DNA from: Micromonospora alfalfae
GTDB lineage: Bacteria > Actinomycetota > Actinomycetes > Mycobacteriales > Micromonosporaceae
Direction: 5' to 3'
Assembly: GCF_022230925.1 (NCBI RefSeq)
Contig: NZ_JAKKFH010000061.1
Location: 62,001-126,000 of the forward strand
DNA length: 64,000 bases
Shown: piece after piece, positions 31,304 through 41,038 of the stretch
Position numbering within the stretch: position 1 is the stretch's first letter
How the letters are laid out: each line of letters begins with the position of its first letter
The notes under the pieces: generated by a model
What the model saw: only the letters and a program-made list of their open reading frames with translations
The model's database searches: none
What the model was told of the DNA's origin: nothing
Position numbers and translations under genes: made by a program

Positions 31304-32689
31304 TCAGGAGGCGGTGCAGGTGGGCGTGATGCCGGCCCCACTGCCCGTGCCCTGGAAACCGAACTCGGTGACCTGGCCCGCGCCGAGGCGGCCGTTGTAG
31401 TCCACGTTGGCGAACCGCACACTGCCGGTCGAGCCACTGGCCGTCGCGCTCCAGGTGTTCGTGACACTCGCACCGCTCGCAAGGGTGACACCGACGTTCC
31501 ACCCGCTCGTGCCGGCGGAGCCGGCGGTCACCTTCACGGTGGCCACGAACCCGCCGTTCCACGAGTTCAGTGACACCGACGCCGAGCAACCGGCCGTTCC
31601 CGGCGGCGGAGTGGTGGGCGGCGGGTCCGTCGGCGGGGGCGTCGTCGGCGGCGGGTCCGTGGGCGGCGGCGTGGTGGGGATGGCCGGGCCGGCGTTGAGG
31701 GCGTTCAGAACGCTCGTGTACGCGGCCTTCTTGTTGCCGTTGCAGTCGAACAGCAGCGCGTTGTCCGAACCACGCCACGAGTCGCAGTCGCGCACACCCC
31801 AGGTGGTGATGCCTGTGCAACGGGAGACGTTCATGCAGGCGCGGGTGACGGCGCCGAAGATGTTGGCCTGGTTGCCGCCGGTCATCACGTCCAGCTCGGT
31901 GATCTGCACGTCCACGCCGAGGTCGGCGAACCGCTGCAGGTTGGCCTGGTAGTCACCGGCCAACGAGGTGCCCAGGTGCGACTGGAAGCCCACGCAGTCG
32001 ATCGGCACGCCACGGGACTTGAAGTCCCGCACCATGTTGTAGATACCCGTCGACTTCGCGTTGATCCCGTCGGTGTTGTAGTCGTTGTAACACAACTTCG
32101 CACCCGGATCCGCCGCCCGTGCCGCCCGGAACGCCGCCTCGATCCAGTCGTTGCCGGTGCGCTGCAGGTTCGAGTCACGACGCCCACCACCACCACCGTC
32201 GGCGAACGCCTCGTTCACCACGTCCCAGGCATAGATCTTGCCCCGGAAGTGCGTCGCCACCTGCGTGACATGGTTGATCATCGCGCTGCGCAACGCACTG
32301 CCCGACATGCCCTGCGCCCAACCCGGCTCCTGCTGGTGCCACAGCAACGCATGGCCCCGCACGCTCATGCCATTGGCCTGCGCGTGACTGACCAGACGAT
32401 CACCACCGGTGTAGCTGAACCGACCCTGCTGCGGCTCGGTGGCGTCCCACTTCATCTCGTTCTCAGCCACGACACTGTTGAACTCACGGTTCAGAATGGT
32501 CGTGTACGCGCTGGTGGACAGCTTGCCCGTCGCGACGGCCGCGCCGAAGTAACGGCCCTTCTCGGCCGCCGAGGCCCGGAGGGTCGTGCCGGCGCTGGCC
32601 GTGGAGGTCAGCGTCATCGTCATAGCGGCGGCGAGAGCGCCGGTGACTGCGATGGTCACCGCCGCTCGCAGGGCTCTTCTGTGATTCAT
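31304..32689 (-). CDS. secreted GH10 endo-1,4-beta-xylanase with CBM2
   Basis: 461 residues. Signal peptide 1-33 (ASAG cleavage), GH10 domain about 35-335 with acid/base Glu160 (WDVVNEAF) and nucleophile Glu265 (ITELDVM), and a Pro/Thr linker (about 338-363). The C-terminal CBM2 (about 366-461) begins GCSASVSLNSWNGGFVATVKV. It hydrolyses xylan; the CBM2 anchors it to cellulose or xylan. ATG 32689 has AGAAGGA upstream. A LacI-type operator motif lies at 32900-32913 about 210 bp before the start. Confidence 0.95.
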   Translation of the reverse strand: MNHRRALRAAVTIAVTGALAAAMTMTLTSTASAGTTLRASAAEKGRYFGAAVATGKLSTSAYTTILNREFNSVVAENEMKWDATEPQQGRFSYTGGDRLVSHAQANGMSVRGHALLWHQQEPGWAQGMSGSALRSAMINHVTQVATHFRGKIYAWDVVNEAFADGGGGGRRDSNLQRTGNDWIEAAFRAARAADPGAKLCYNDYNTDGINAKSTGIYNMVRDFKSRGVPIDCVGFQSHLGTSLAGDYQANLQRFADLGVDVQITELDVMTGGNQANIFGAVTRACMNVSRCTGITTWGVRDCDSWRGSDNALLFDCNGNKKAAYTSVLNALNAGPAIPTTPPPTDPPPTTPPPTDPPPTTPPPGTAGCSASVSLNSWNGGFVATVKVTAGSAGTSGWNVGVTLASGASVTNTWSATASGSTGSVRFANVDYNGRLGAGQVTEFGFQGTGSGAGITPTCTAS

Positions 32690-32899
32690 GCGGATTCCTT
32701 CTCTGTGGTGGTGCAGCGATGGAGACGCACGCCCGAATCTGCTCCTGCGACAGGGAGACGTCAGCAACGGTCGCCGTCGCGGCAGCGGTGCGGGGAGTCC
32801 TGACCCGACGTCCGGCATGCCCTGGGCGGACGTCGCGGGTCGAGGTGCCACAGCAGGTTCGCCCGGTGAACCACTGGTGCGGCTACCCTCAAGCATCGA

Positions 32900-32913
32900 C
32901 TGTGAGCGATAAC
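32900..32913 (-). promoter_or_regulatory. LacI-type operator upstream of xylanase
   Basis: Forward tgtgagcgataaca (minus strand TGTTATCGCTCACA), a variant of the 14-bp motif TGTTAGCGnTnACA also found at 34995-35008 and 35331-35344. Bases 32690-32988 are otherwise without a recognisable gene and must include the xylanase leader and promoter. Confidence 0.55.
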
Positions 32914-32988
32914 ATGCTGTTCGTCAAGTCGTAACCAACCGCGTCAGGAAACGGGCCGCCCCGTCGCAGTGGTGGGGCACGTCGCCGT

Positions 32989-33025
32989 GCTGCCGGAGCC
33001 GCGCCGGGTGCGGCTCCGGCAGCAA
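32989..33025 (-). terminator. terminator after the GH43 gene
   Basis: Perfect 15-bp arms tgctgccggagccgc / gcggctccggcagca (32989-33003, 33011-33025) with a 7-base loop, 3 bp after the GH43 stop. Confidence 0.8.
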
Positions 33026-33028
33026 CCG

Positions 33029-34876
33029 TCACTGGAACGAGGCGTCGTCGACGAGGAGGCTGTCGGTGCCCTCGGCCGTCTCCACGTAGAAGGCGGCGTT
33101 GCTCAGCGTGCCGCTCCACGAAACGGTAGTGGTGCCGGTGAGCAGGGTCCAACCGTTGACGTTCACTCCCACCGCCGGCGTCAGCTGGAGGTAGTTCGTC
33201 GTGCCGTTGGCTGTCAGCGACAGCGTCGCCTTCGCCGACGGGGTGCCGCTCTGCGCTCGTACCCAGACGTTCGTGGTGTAGCTCCTGCCGTTGGTGAGCT
33301 TGGCGGTCACGTCCTGGCTGGGGCCGTTCCAGGCGCCGGTCCGGCCGGTGATCGACAACGATCCGCTGCCGCCGTGCGCGACAGTGGTGTTCCTGGCGAG
33401 GGTGCCGCTGCCGTGCACACCCCAGCCCGTCGTGCCGTTCTCCACGTCGCCGTTGGTGAGCAGGTTGGTGGCGCTGCCGCCGGTACCGCCGAACTGCCAC
33501 CAGTTGATGTTGAACAGGTTGCCGCTGCCGCCGGCGAAGCGCAGGTAGAGATCACGGGTGCCGGTCGCTCCGCTGACCGCGCAGGTGGTGGTGCTCCAGG
33601 TCTGCCAGCCGCCGGTGCCACCCACCGTGCAGGTGCCCACGGTCGGGCCGTTGGCACTGTCGAGGCGTACCTCGATCCGCCCGCCGCTGGTGGCCGACGC
33701 GACCCGGGCGCTGAACGAGGTCGCACCCGCCCCGAACGCGACGCCCTTGACCTTGATGTAGTCGCCGTTCTCGATCCAACCGACGTTCATCCCGCCCTCG
33801 CTGGACGCCTCGGTCTCGATCCCCGAGCCCCACGCGATCGTCTCGGCCTCCTGCCGCACGTACGGGTTCAGCGTGCCCACCTGCGGGGCACCGGTGTTCG
33901 TCATCGTGATCGTCGGGAACAGGCCATTGCTGCCGTAACTGAACTTCTCCACGGCGACCGAGCGGGTGTAACCACCACCACCCGGCAACGCCCCGTTGTG
34001 ATAGAAGAAATACGAACCGCCCTGGAAATCAATCACACCCGCGTGATTGGTGAAACTGGCGCCCTGCCGCGGCATGATCGTTCCCCGATACGTCCACGGC
34101 CCGGTCGGTCCCGTCGCGGTGGAGTACGCGATGAACTCCGAGCAGCACTCCGCCGCGAACACGTTGTAGTACAACCCGTTGCGCTTGAACACCCACGGCC
34201 CCTCCTCATACAGCGTCGGCCGACTCGCATTGCCGTTACGGGTACCGAACCCCGCCGTCGTGAGTGGAATGCGTGTCGCGCTGCCGGAGAACGAAATCAT
34301 GTCCGGGTTCAACTTCACGTACCACAGACCCGGGTTACCCCAGTACAGATACGCCTGCCCGTCATCGTCGATGAACGCGTGCGGGTCGATTTCGTTGTTG
34401 CCGACCAGTGGTCGACCGAGCGCGTCGCGGAACGGCCCGGTCGGGCTGTCCGCCACCCCGACACCGATGACCATCTGCCCGTTGGAACGCTGGCGCACCG
34501 GCACGTACCAGTAGAACTTGCCGTTACGCGGAACGACCTGCCCGGCCCACGCGTTGGCGTCCGCCCAGGCGAACGTCGCCAGGTTCATCGGCGAGCCGTG
34601 ATCGGTCCAGTTCACCATGTCGGCGGACGAGTACACCCGCCACTCACGCATTGTGAAATAGGTGGAACCGTCCTCGTCATGTCCGGTGTAGAGGTAGACC
34701 CGACCGTTGTGCACCATCGGCGCCGGGTCGGCGGTGTAGATGTTCTGGACAATGGGGTTGTCGGCCCTGGCCGTACCCGGAATCAGTGCGAGGAGACAGG
34801 CCATGCTCGCCAGCCAGGCGATGACGCGCCTGGCCCGGCGGGTGGCCCGGGTTGTGGTTCGATCTGTCACTTTCAC
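33029..34876 (-). CDS. secreted GH43 arabinofuranosidase/xylosidase with CBM6 and a second carbohydrate-binding module
   Basis: 615 residues. Signal peptide 1-38, then a five-bladed GH43 domain to about 335 with Asp50 (YTADPAPM, base), Asp164 (EIDPHAF) and Glu224 or Glu225 (LYEEGPWVF, acid). CBM6 at about 340-480 (QEAETIAWGSGIETE ... INWWQF); a CBM4/9-like jelly roll from about 487 (LLTNGDVENGTTGW) to the end. It removes arabinose or xylose side units from hemicellulose. GTG 34876 is preferred because GGGAG sits 5 bp upstream; a GTG 12 bp earlier is possible. Its operator is at 34995. Confidence 0.9.
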   Translation of the reverse strand: MKVTDRTTTRATRRARRVIAWLASMACLLALIPGTARADNPIVQNIYTADPAPMVHNGRVYLYTGHDEDGSTYFTMREWRVYSSADMVNWTDHGSPMNLATFAWADANAWAGQVVPRNGKFYWYVPVRQRSNGQMVIGVGVADSPTGPFRDALGRPLVGNNEIDPHAFIDDDGQAYLYWGNPGLWYVKLNPDMISFSGSATRIPLTTAGFGTRNGNASRPTLYEEGPWVFKRNGLYYNVFAAECCSEFIAYSTATGPTGPWTYRGTIMPRQGASFTNHAGVIDFQGGSYFFYHNGALPGGGGYTRSVAVEKFSYGSNGLFPTITMTNTGAPQVGTLNPYVRQEAETIAWGSGIETEASSEGGMNVGWIENGDYIKVKGVAFGAGATSFSARVASATSGGRIEVRLDSANGPTVGTCTVGGTGGWQTWSTTTCAVSGATGTRDLYLRFAGGSGNLFNINWWQFGGTGGSATNLLTNGDVENGTTGWGVHGSGTLARNTTVAHGGSGSLSITGRTGAWNGPSQDVTAKLTNGRSYTTNVWVRAQSGTPSAKATLSLTANGTTNYLQLTPAVGVNVNGWTLLTGTTTVSWSGTLSNAAFYVETAEGTDSLLVDDASFQ

Positions 34877-34994
34877 TGTTACTCCCACAGAGAGTGCGCC
34901 GTACGCGATGTCCGACTGGGCGAGCCACCGCTGTGCCAGCGGCCGCGCGAACGGGCGTCGCCGTTCGCGCGCCGAGCAGCACGACCGGCGGCCG

Positions 34995-35008
34995 TGTTAG
35001 CGCTAACA
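34995..35008 (-). promoter_or_regulatory. LacI-type operator upstream of GH43
   Basis: Perfect 14-bp palindrome tgttagcgctaaca, about 120 bp before the GH43 start; it is the most symmetric member of the three-site family in this block. Confidence 0.7.
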
Positions 35009-35330
35009 GGTTGTTCCTGAATGCCTCCTCCCCCATCTGACCTGGATTTTTGTGAGGCGCGGGATGACCGTCGTAACCACATCGCAGCATTGATGTATCG
35101 ACGTTGACATCGAAGATTTACGATGCACGGTACTGAGCGGCCGGACGGGCGTCAACGGAGGGAAAGTCGACAGCATCCGTCACACACGGTCACACTCCGA
35201 TGATCGCGAGTCCGGCGGATGTCCGTCTCGGGCCATGACCGCCACCGGGCCCGACACCCCCAGGCCAGGTCGCCTCGGAAATGGGTCAGCGAGGCGCCTC
35301 GGGGGTTGCGGGCGTGTTAACGACGAACTA

Positions 35331-35344
35331 TGTTAGCGATCACA
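35331..35344 (+). promoter_or_regulatory. LacI-type operator upstream of GH127
   Basis: tgttagcgatcaca matches the GH43 palindrome at 12 of 14 positions and lies about 155 bp before the GH127 start. The rest of the 35009-35499 gap holds no recognisable gene. Confidence 0.6.
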
Positions 35345-35499
35345 TCGATGTGCCGCGATAAGCGCAGGGGTGGGCACCCGGCGTCCACGGCGACCCACGT
35401 TCCACCCACCCACACCGCACCCGTCGCCGGCCCCATGCCGCCGACGATCCCCCGCCATCGATGGCGGCCCCGACGTACCCGGCCACCTGGAGGTTCCCC

Positions 35500-37833
35500 A
35501 TGCCACCCCTGCCCCTCAGCCGCCGCCACCTGCTTCAGGCCGCCGGAGCCACAGTGGTGGTCTCCGCGAGCGGCGTCGCCGTCTCCCCCGGGAGCGCGTC
35601 CGCGGCCGTCGTGCCCCCGGCCCGGTCCGACATCGGCGTCTCGGCGTACGCGTTCGACCCGGGTCAGGTACGACTCAGCTCCGGCCGTTGGATGGACAAC
35701 CAGACCCGGACGCTCAACTACCTGCGGTTCGTCGACGTCGACCGGATGCTCTACAACTTCCGCGCCAACCACCGGCTGTCCACGAACGGCGCCGCCACCA
35801 ACGGGGGCTGGGACGCGCCGAACTTCCCGTTCCGGACCCACATGCAGGGCCACTTCCTGAGCGCCTGGGCGTACGCGTACGCGGTGCTGGGTGACACCAC
35901 CTGCCGGGACAAGGCGAACTACATGGTCGCCGAACTGGCCAAGTGCCAGGCGAACAACGGTGCCGCCGGGTTCGGCGCGGGTTACCTCTCCGGCTTCCCG
36001 GAGTCCGACTTCACGGCGCTCGAGGCTCGGACGCTGTCCAACGGCAACGTGCCCTACTACTGCATCCACAAGACCCTCGCCGGTCTGCTCGACGTCTGGC
36101 GCTACATCGGCAACACGCAGGCCCGTACGGTGCTGCTGTCCCTCGCCGGCTGGGTCGACACCCGGACATCCCGGCTGAGCTCCAGCCAGATGCAGTCGAT
36201 GCTGGGCACCGAGTTCGGTGGCATGAACGACGTGCTCGCCGACATCTACCAGCAGACCGGCGACTCCCGCTGGCTCGCCACCGCACAGCGGTTCGACCAC
36301 AACTCCGTGTTCAACCCCCTGGCCTCCGGCCAGGACCAGCTCAACGGGCTGCACGCCAACACGCAGGTGCCCAAGTGGATCGGCGCCGCCCGCGAATACA
36401 AGGCCACCGGGACCACCCGTTACCGGGACATCGCCAGCAACGCGTGGCGAATCACCGTCGGCGCGCACACGTACGCCATCGGCGGCAACAGCCAGGCAGA
36501 GCACTTCCGGTCGCCGAACGCGATCGCCGGCTACCTCAGCAACGACACCTGCGAGCAGTGCAACACGTTCAACATGCTCAAGCTGACCCGGGAGCTGTGG
36601 CTGCTCGACCCGAACCGGGCGGACTACTTCGACTTCTACGAGCGCGCGCTGATCAACCACCTGATCGGCGGGCAGAACCCGTCCGACAGCCACGGTCACA
36701 TCACCTACTTCACCCCGCTGCGGCCGGGCGGACGTCGCGGTGTCGGCCCGGCGTGGGGTGGCGGCACCTGGAGCACCGACTACAACTCGTTCTGGTGCTG
36801 CCAGGGCACCGGCCTGGAGATCAACACGAGGTTGATGGACTCCATCTACTTCTACAACGGCACCACACTGAGCGTGAACCTGTTCACGCCGTCGGTGCTG
36901 AACTGGACGCAGCGCGGCATCACTGTCACCCAGACCACCAGCTTCCCGGTCAGTGACACCACCACGCTGACCCTGTCCGGCTCGATGAGCGGGTCGTGGA
37001 GCATCCGGGTGCGGATCCCGTCCTGGACCAGCGGCGCGACGATCGCCGTCAACGGCACTGTGGAGAACGTCACCACCACACCGGGCAGTTACGCCACCGT
37101 CACGCGCACCTGGGCCGCAGGCGACACCATCACCGTGCGGCTGCCGATGCAGGTCGCCGTCAAGGCCGCCAACGACAACGCCAACGTCGGCGCGGTCACG
37201 TACGGCCCCGCGGTGCTGGCCGGCAACTACGGCAACACGGCCCTGAGCACCCTGCCCACCCTCACCGTCTCCTCGATCACCCGGACCAGCACCAGCTCGC
37301 TCGCGTTCACCGCCAGCGCCAACGGGTCCACGGTGAACCTCGCCCCCTTCTACGACGCCCACGGCTACAACTACACGGTCTACTGGAACACCAGCGGCAG
37401 CGGCGGCCCCACCGGCAGCTACCGCCTGGTCAACGTCGGCACCGGGCTGGTCCTCGGTGTCCAGAACATGTCCACCGCCGACGGTGGTCTGGCCGTGCAG
37501 TGGGGCGACAGCGGCACCGCGGACCACAACTGGGTGGTCATCACCGACGGCAACGCGGTCCGGTTCCGCAACGTCAACAGCGGCAAGGTCCTGGGCGTGG
37601 AGAACATGTCCACCGCCGACAACGCCCGGGTCCTGCAGTGGGCCGACAACGGGACCGCCGATCACCGGTGGATCCTGGTGGACAACGGCGACGGCACCTA
37701 CAAGATCCGCAACGTCAACAGCAACAAGCTGCTCGGGATCCTGAACGCGTCGACCGCCTGGGGAGCGCAGGCCGTGCAGGATCCGGACAACGGCAGCGCG
37801 GACAACCGGTGGAGGCTGGTCCGCAACGCCTGA
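35500..37833 (+). CDS. secreted GH127 beta-L-arabinofuranosidase with ricin-type CBM13
   Basis: 777 residues. Tat-type signal (SRRHLLQAAGA, residues 6-16, cleavage near SASA). The GH127 barrel carries the zinc Glu-Cys3 site Glu352, Cys354 (TCEQCN) and Cys433, Cys434 (FWCCQG), spaced as in HypBA1, where the first Cys of the pair is the nucleophile. A C-terminal beta-trefoil (about 635-777) has three QxW-type repeats. It should release beta-L-arabinofuranose from plant glycans. ATG 35500 has GGAGG 5 bp upstream; an in-frame ATG at 35461 would extend the Tat leader. Confidence 0.92.
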   Translation: MPPLPLSRRHLLQAAGATVVVSASGVAVSPGSASAAVVPPARSDIGVSAYAFDPGQVRLSSGRWMDNQTRTLNYLRFVDVDRMLYNFRANHRLSTNGAATNGGWDAPNFPFRTHMQGHFLSAWAYAYAVLGDTTCRDKANYMVAELAKCQANNGAAGFGAGYLSGFPESDFTALEARTLSNGNVPYYCIHKTLAGLLDVWRYIGNTQARTVLLSLAGWVDTRTSRLSSSQMQSMLGTEFGGMNDVLADIYQQTGDSRWLATAQRFDHNSVFNPLASGQDQLNGLHANTQVPKWIGAAREYKATGTTRYRDIASNAWRITVGAHTYAIGGNSQAEHFRSPNAIAGYLSNDTCEQCNTFNMLKLTRELWLLDPNRADYFDFYERALINHLIGGQNPSDSHGHITYFTPLRPGGRRGVGPAWGGGTWSTDYNSFWCCQGTGLEINTRLMDSIYFYNGTTLSVNLFTPSVLNWTQRGITVTQTTSFPVSDTTTLTLSGSMSGSWSIRVRIPSWTSGATIAVNGTVENVTTTPGSYATVTRTWAAGDTITVRLPMQVAVKAANDNANVGAVTYGPAVLAGNYGNTALSTLPTLTVSSITRTSTSSLAFTASANGSTVNLAPFYDAHGYNYTVYWNTSGSGGPTGSYRLVNVGTGLVLGVQNMSTADGGLAVQWGDSGTADHNWVVITDGNAVRFRNVNSGKVLGVENMSTADNARVLQWADNGTADHRWILVDNGDGTYKIRNVNSNKLLGILNASTAWGAQAVQDPDNGSADNRWRLVRNA

Positions 37834-37854
37834 CCTCCGCCCCGCTCGACGGGC

Positions 37855-37889
37855 TCACCGGCGCGGTCACCCGAAGGCCGCGCCGGTGA
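37855..37889 (+). terminator. terminator after GH127
   Basis: Arms tcaccggcgcgg / ccgcgccggtga (37855-37866, 37878-37889) with an 11-base loop, 21 bp after the stop. Confidence 0.75.
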
Positions 37890-37993
37890 CGCCGGGCGGA
37901 CGCCCGCCAGCGGTCGTACAGTGGGGAGGGTCCTGGCCCCAGTGAACGTGGCGGACGTGTCGGCTCGTGCCGCTTCCGCCCGGAAGGAGCACA

Positions 37994-38932
37994 GTGAACC
38001 GCCCCCTCCGCACCACGCTCGGCGGCGCGTTGACCGCCGCCATGCTGGCCACCGTCGCCGCCGCGCCGGCACAGGCGCACCCCGCAGGGCCGCCGCCGGC
38101 CGTCGTCGCCCTCCCCGACGGGTTCCAGCCCGAGGGCATCGCCACCGCCGGCCGGTACGCCTACTTCGGCTCCCGCGCCACCGGTGCCATCCAGCGCGTC
38201 GACCTGGTCACCGGCCGGGGCACGACGATCGGCGCGGCCACCGGCACGCCGTCGCTCGGCCTCAAGGTCGATCCACGTGGCCGGCTCTTCGTCTCCGGGG
38301 GCACGGCCGGCGACGCTCGCGTGCTCGACACCCGCACCGGCGAAGTGTTGGCCCGCTACCAGTTCGCCACCGCCCCGACGTTCGTCAACGACGTCGTGCT
38401 GACCCGTGACGCGGCGTACTTCACCGACTCGAACCGGCCGGTGCTCTACCGGCTGCCGCTCGGTCGCGGTGGGGCGCTGCCGCCCGCCGACGCCTTCACC
38501 ACGATCACGCTGACCGGCGCGTACGAGCAGGTCGGCACGGGGGTGAACCTCAACGGCATCGCCACCACACCGGACGGCCGGGCGCTGATCGTCGTCCAGT
38601 CCACCACCGGCACGCTGTACCGGGTCGACCCGGCGACCGGGGCGAGCACCGTCGTGGACGTGCCGGGCCACACCTTCACCAACGGCGACGGACTTCTCCT
38701 GCTCGGCCGCACCCTCTACGTCGTGCAGAACCGCCTCAACCAGATCGCCGTGGTCCGGCTGAACCATGCCGGCACCGCCGGAGCGCTCACCAGCACCATC
38801 ACCGATCCGAACTTCGACGTACCCACCACAGCGGCCAGGGCGCTGGGCCGGCTCTACCTGCCCAACGCCCGATTCACCACACCGCCGACCCCCACCACGC
38901 CCTACACGGCCGTCGCGGTCCGCGCCCACTGA
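37994..38932 (+). CDS. secreted SMP-30/gluconolactonase-like beta-propeller protein
   Basis: 312 residues. Signal peptide 1-28 (APAQA-HP). The rest is a six-blade-like beta-propeller with repeated units (GFQPEGIATAGRYAYFGSRATGAIQRVD, LGLKVDPRGRLFVSGG, VNLNGIATTPDGRALIVVQSTTGTLYRVD). Family members are sugar lactonases or scaffold proteins; the metal-site residues cannot be assigned by eye, so the activity is open. GTG 37994 follows GGAAGGAG. A strong hairpin ends the unit. Confidence 0.78.
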   Translation: MNRPLRTTLGGALTAAMLATVAAAPAQAHPAGPPPAVVALPDGFQPEGIATAGRYAYFGSRATGAIQRVDLVTGRGTTIGAATGTPSLGLKVDPRGRLFVSGGTAGDARVLDTRTGEVLARYQFATAPTFVNDVVLTRDAAYFTDSNRPVLYRLPLGRGGALPPADAFTTITLTGAYEQVGTGVNLNGIATTPDGRALIVVQSTTGTLYRVDPATGASTVVDVPGHTFTNGDGLLLLGRTLYVVQNRLNQIAVVRLNHAGTAGALTSTITDPNFDVPTTAARALGRLYLPNARFTTPPTPTTPYTAVAVRAH

Positions 38933-38937
38933 GCGAC

Positions 38938-38975
38938 CCGAGGGGGTACGCGCCGCGCGGCGCGTACCCCCTCGG
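38938..38975 (+). terminator. strong terminator hairpin
   Basis: Arms ccgagggggtacgcgccg and cggcgcgtaccccctcgg (38938-38955, 38958-38975) pair along 18 bp, starting 5 bp after the propeller-protein stop. Confidence 0.9.
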
Positions 38976-39068
38976 CCCACCGCTCTGGATCTCGATCGTC
39001 GATTCGGCCGCCAGTAGGATCACTGGCACCTCGGCGACGACTGTCGCCTCGTGCACCCCGGAGTTCGT

Positions 39069-39941
39069 GTGGCCGCCCGCCAGTACCGCTTCCTGCGCCG
39101 AACCCTGGCCGTGGGCTGCCTCCTCGCCGCCGCCGCACTGCCGGCCAACCGGCCGGACGCATCGCGTGCCGCGCCCACCGACGCCGCGCAGCCCACTGTT
39201 CTACGGATGCTCCAGCTGAACCTCTGCAACAGTGGCCGCGCCGGCTGCTACACCGGCCGAGCGATGGCCAGGGCCGCCGAGGTGATCACCATCGAGGCAC
39301 CCGATCTGGTCACCCTCAACGAAATCTGCGCCGGTGACGTGTCCGAGCTGCGCGGCGTCTTTCAGACCGTGCACCCCGGGCGAACCGTCGTGGCCGCGTT
39401 CCAGGCCGCAGGCGACCGACCAAGCGGTGACGACACCCGCTGTCGCAACGGCCAACGGTTCGGCATCGGGCTGCTGGCCCACGTGCGGACGCCGGCCGCC
39501 CCGCCCACCGTGTACGCCGGAACCCACCCGACGCAGGACCTCGCGGACCCCGAGGAACGAGCCTGGCTCTGCGTCGACGTCGACGGCGCCCTGCTCGCCT
39601 GCACCACGCACCTGTCGGCCACCGGCTACCGCGTCGCGCTCACCCAGTGCGACCACCTGCTCGACACCATCCTGCCGACGATCAGCCGCAACGCCGGGTA
39701 CGAGCCCACCGTGCTGGGTGGCGACCTGAACCTGCGCGCCGGCCACGACCCCGACGTGCGGTCCTGCACCCCGCCGGGCCATCAGCGGGTCGACGACGGC
39801 CGACTGCAACACGTCACGGCGACCACCGACATCACCCTCTGCTGTCGCAGCCTGGTGCCCATGCACGGGGCGACCGACCATCCCGGGCTGCTGGTCACCC
39901 TCGCGATCGACGGCAGCCGCCCCAGCCGGCGGCCGACCTGA
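39069..39941 (+). CDS. secreted endonuclease/exonuclease/phosphatase-fold protein
   Basis: 290 residues. The N-terminal hydrophobic leader (RRTLAVGCLLAAAALPA) suggests export. The EEP fold is visible: LRMLQLNLCNSG (catalytic Asn), LVTLNEIC (metal-binding Glu), LACTTHLSA, VLGGDLNLRAG (catalytic Asp/Asn) and ATDHPGLLVTL (catalytic Asp-His). Substrates may be nucleic acid or phosphoesters. GTG 39069 has CGGAG 6 bp upstream; GTG 39051 would add six residues. Confidence 0.85.
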   Translation: MAARQYRFLRRTLAVGCLLAAAALPANRPDASRAAPTDAAQPTVLRMLQLNLCNSGRAGCYTGRAMARAAEVITIEAPDLVTLNEICAGDVSELRGVFQTVHPGRTVVAAFQAAGDRPSGDDTRCRNGQRFGIGLLAHVRTPAAPPTVYAGTHPTQDLADPEERAWLCVDVDGALLACTTHLSATGYRVALTQCDHLLDTILPTISRNAGYEPTVLGGDLNLRAGHDPDVRSCTPPGHQRVDDGRLQHVTATTDITLCCRSLVPMHGATDHPGLLVTLAIDGSRPSRRPT

Positions 39942-39987
39942 TCCGCCGCCTCAGCGGGCGCGGATGGGGCGGGCCGGCCGCACGGCG

Positions 39988-40872
39988 TCAGCGCGGCGGT
40001 GTGTCCCGGCGGGACGGGAACGGCGTGCCGGGCTGGCCGAGAGTGGAGCGGGCACGCAACCCCACCGGGTCGGGAGCAGCGGTGGGCGCCGCAGCCGCCG
40101 GCTCCGAGAGCCGCCGCCCGTCCAGGTACGCGGTGGCGGCCCGGTCGTCGTCGGTCGGAGCGGCGAGCAGCGCGTAGAGCAGACCGACGACCCCGAAGAT
40201 CACCGCGAGCACGATCGGCACGAGCAGGGTGCTCACCCCGGCGCCGGTCACCTCACCCGCCCGTTCGTGACGGTGCACCGACAGGGCGCTCATGCCGGTG
40301 AAGTGCATCCCGTTGACGGCGATGCCCATGACCAGCGCGGAGGCGAAGATCGCCAACCCCCGCCGGACCGTCATCGCGAGCCACAGCGCGACGGTGGACG
40401 CCACCACGGCGATGACCACCGACAGCACGACCCGGACCGTGTCATAGCCGAGGCTGCCGTTGAGGCGCATGGCGGCCATGCCGGTGTAGTGCATGGAGGC
40501 CACGCCCGCGCCGGTGAAGATACCGCCGGCGATCAGGCGTACCGGATTCAGCCGGCCGGTGCCCACGATGGCCAGGCCGATACCGACCGCCCCCACGGCG
40601 ATGGCCGTGCTGGCCGCGGTCAGCGGCACGTCGTAGCGGATCCGGGTGTTCTCCACGGCGAAGCCGAGCATGGCCATGAAGTGCATCGCCCAGATGGCGG
40701 TGCCACCCAGCGCCCAGGCCGACAGCAGACCCCACCACGCCCGCTGACCGTTCGTCCGAGCCGTGCGGATGCGCCCGGCGCACACCAGACCGAGGATCGA
40801 GCCGAGCACGGACAGCGCGTAGCTCAGCGAGGGCGTGATCCACCCATACTCAAAGTGATTGATCTCCGCCAC
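39988..40872 (-). CDS. MHYT-domain integral membrane sensor
   Basis: 294 residues with about seven transmembrane helices and three MHYT-type motifs: WAMHFMAM, ASMHYTGM and NGMHFTGM. The domain is proposed to bind copper and sense oxygen, CO or NO. Here it stands alone with a 70-residue Pro/Ala tail and no GGDEF, EAL or kinase output domain. GTG 40872 follows GGGGAG; an ATG 17 codons upstream is less likely. Confidence 0.88.
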   Translation of the reverse strand: MAEINHFEYGWITPSLSYALSVLGSILGLVCAGRIRTARTNGQRAWWGLLSAWALGGTAIWAMHFMAMLGFAVENTRIRYDVPLTAASTAIAVGAVGIGLAIVGTGRLNPVRLIAGGIFTGAGVASMHYTGMAAMRLNGSLGYDTVRVVLSVVIAVVASTVALWLAMTVRRGLAIFASALVMGIAVNGMHFTGMSALSVHRHERAGEVTGAGVSTLLVPIVLAVIFGVVGLLYALLAAPTDDDRAATAYLDGRRLSEPAAAAPTAAPDPVGLRARSTLGQPGTPFPSRRDTPPR

Positions 40873-41038
40873 GGCGGCTTTCTCCCCATTCGTTACCGAC
40901 GCGTCAACAAGACGCCTCGGCAATGATCAGGGGTGCTGTGATCAGGCGCAACAGTGCCCCCCGCGCTGTTCGAGGGGTGCCGTCGCGGTAACCGTCCGCT
41001 GCGTCGATTCACCGACGAAAAATGACTGAGCGTGATTG

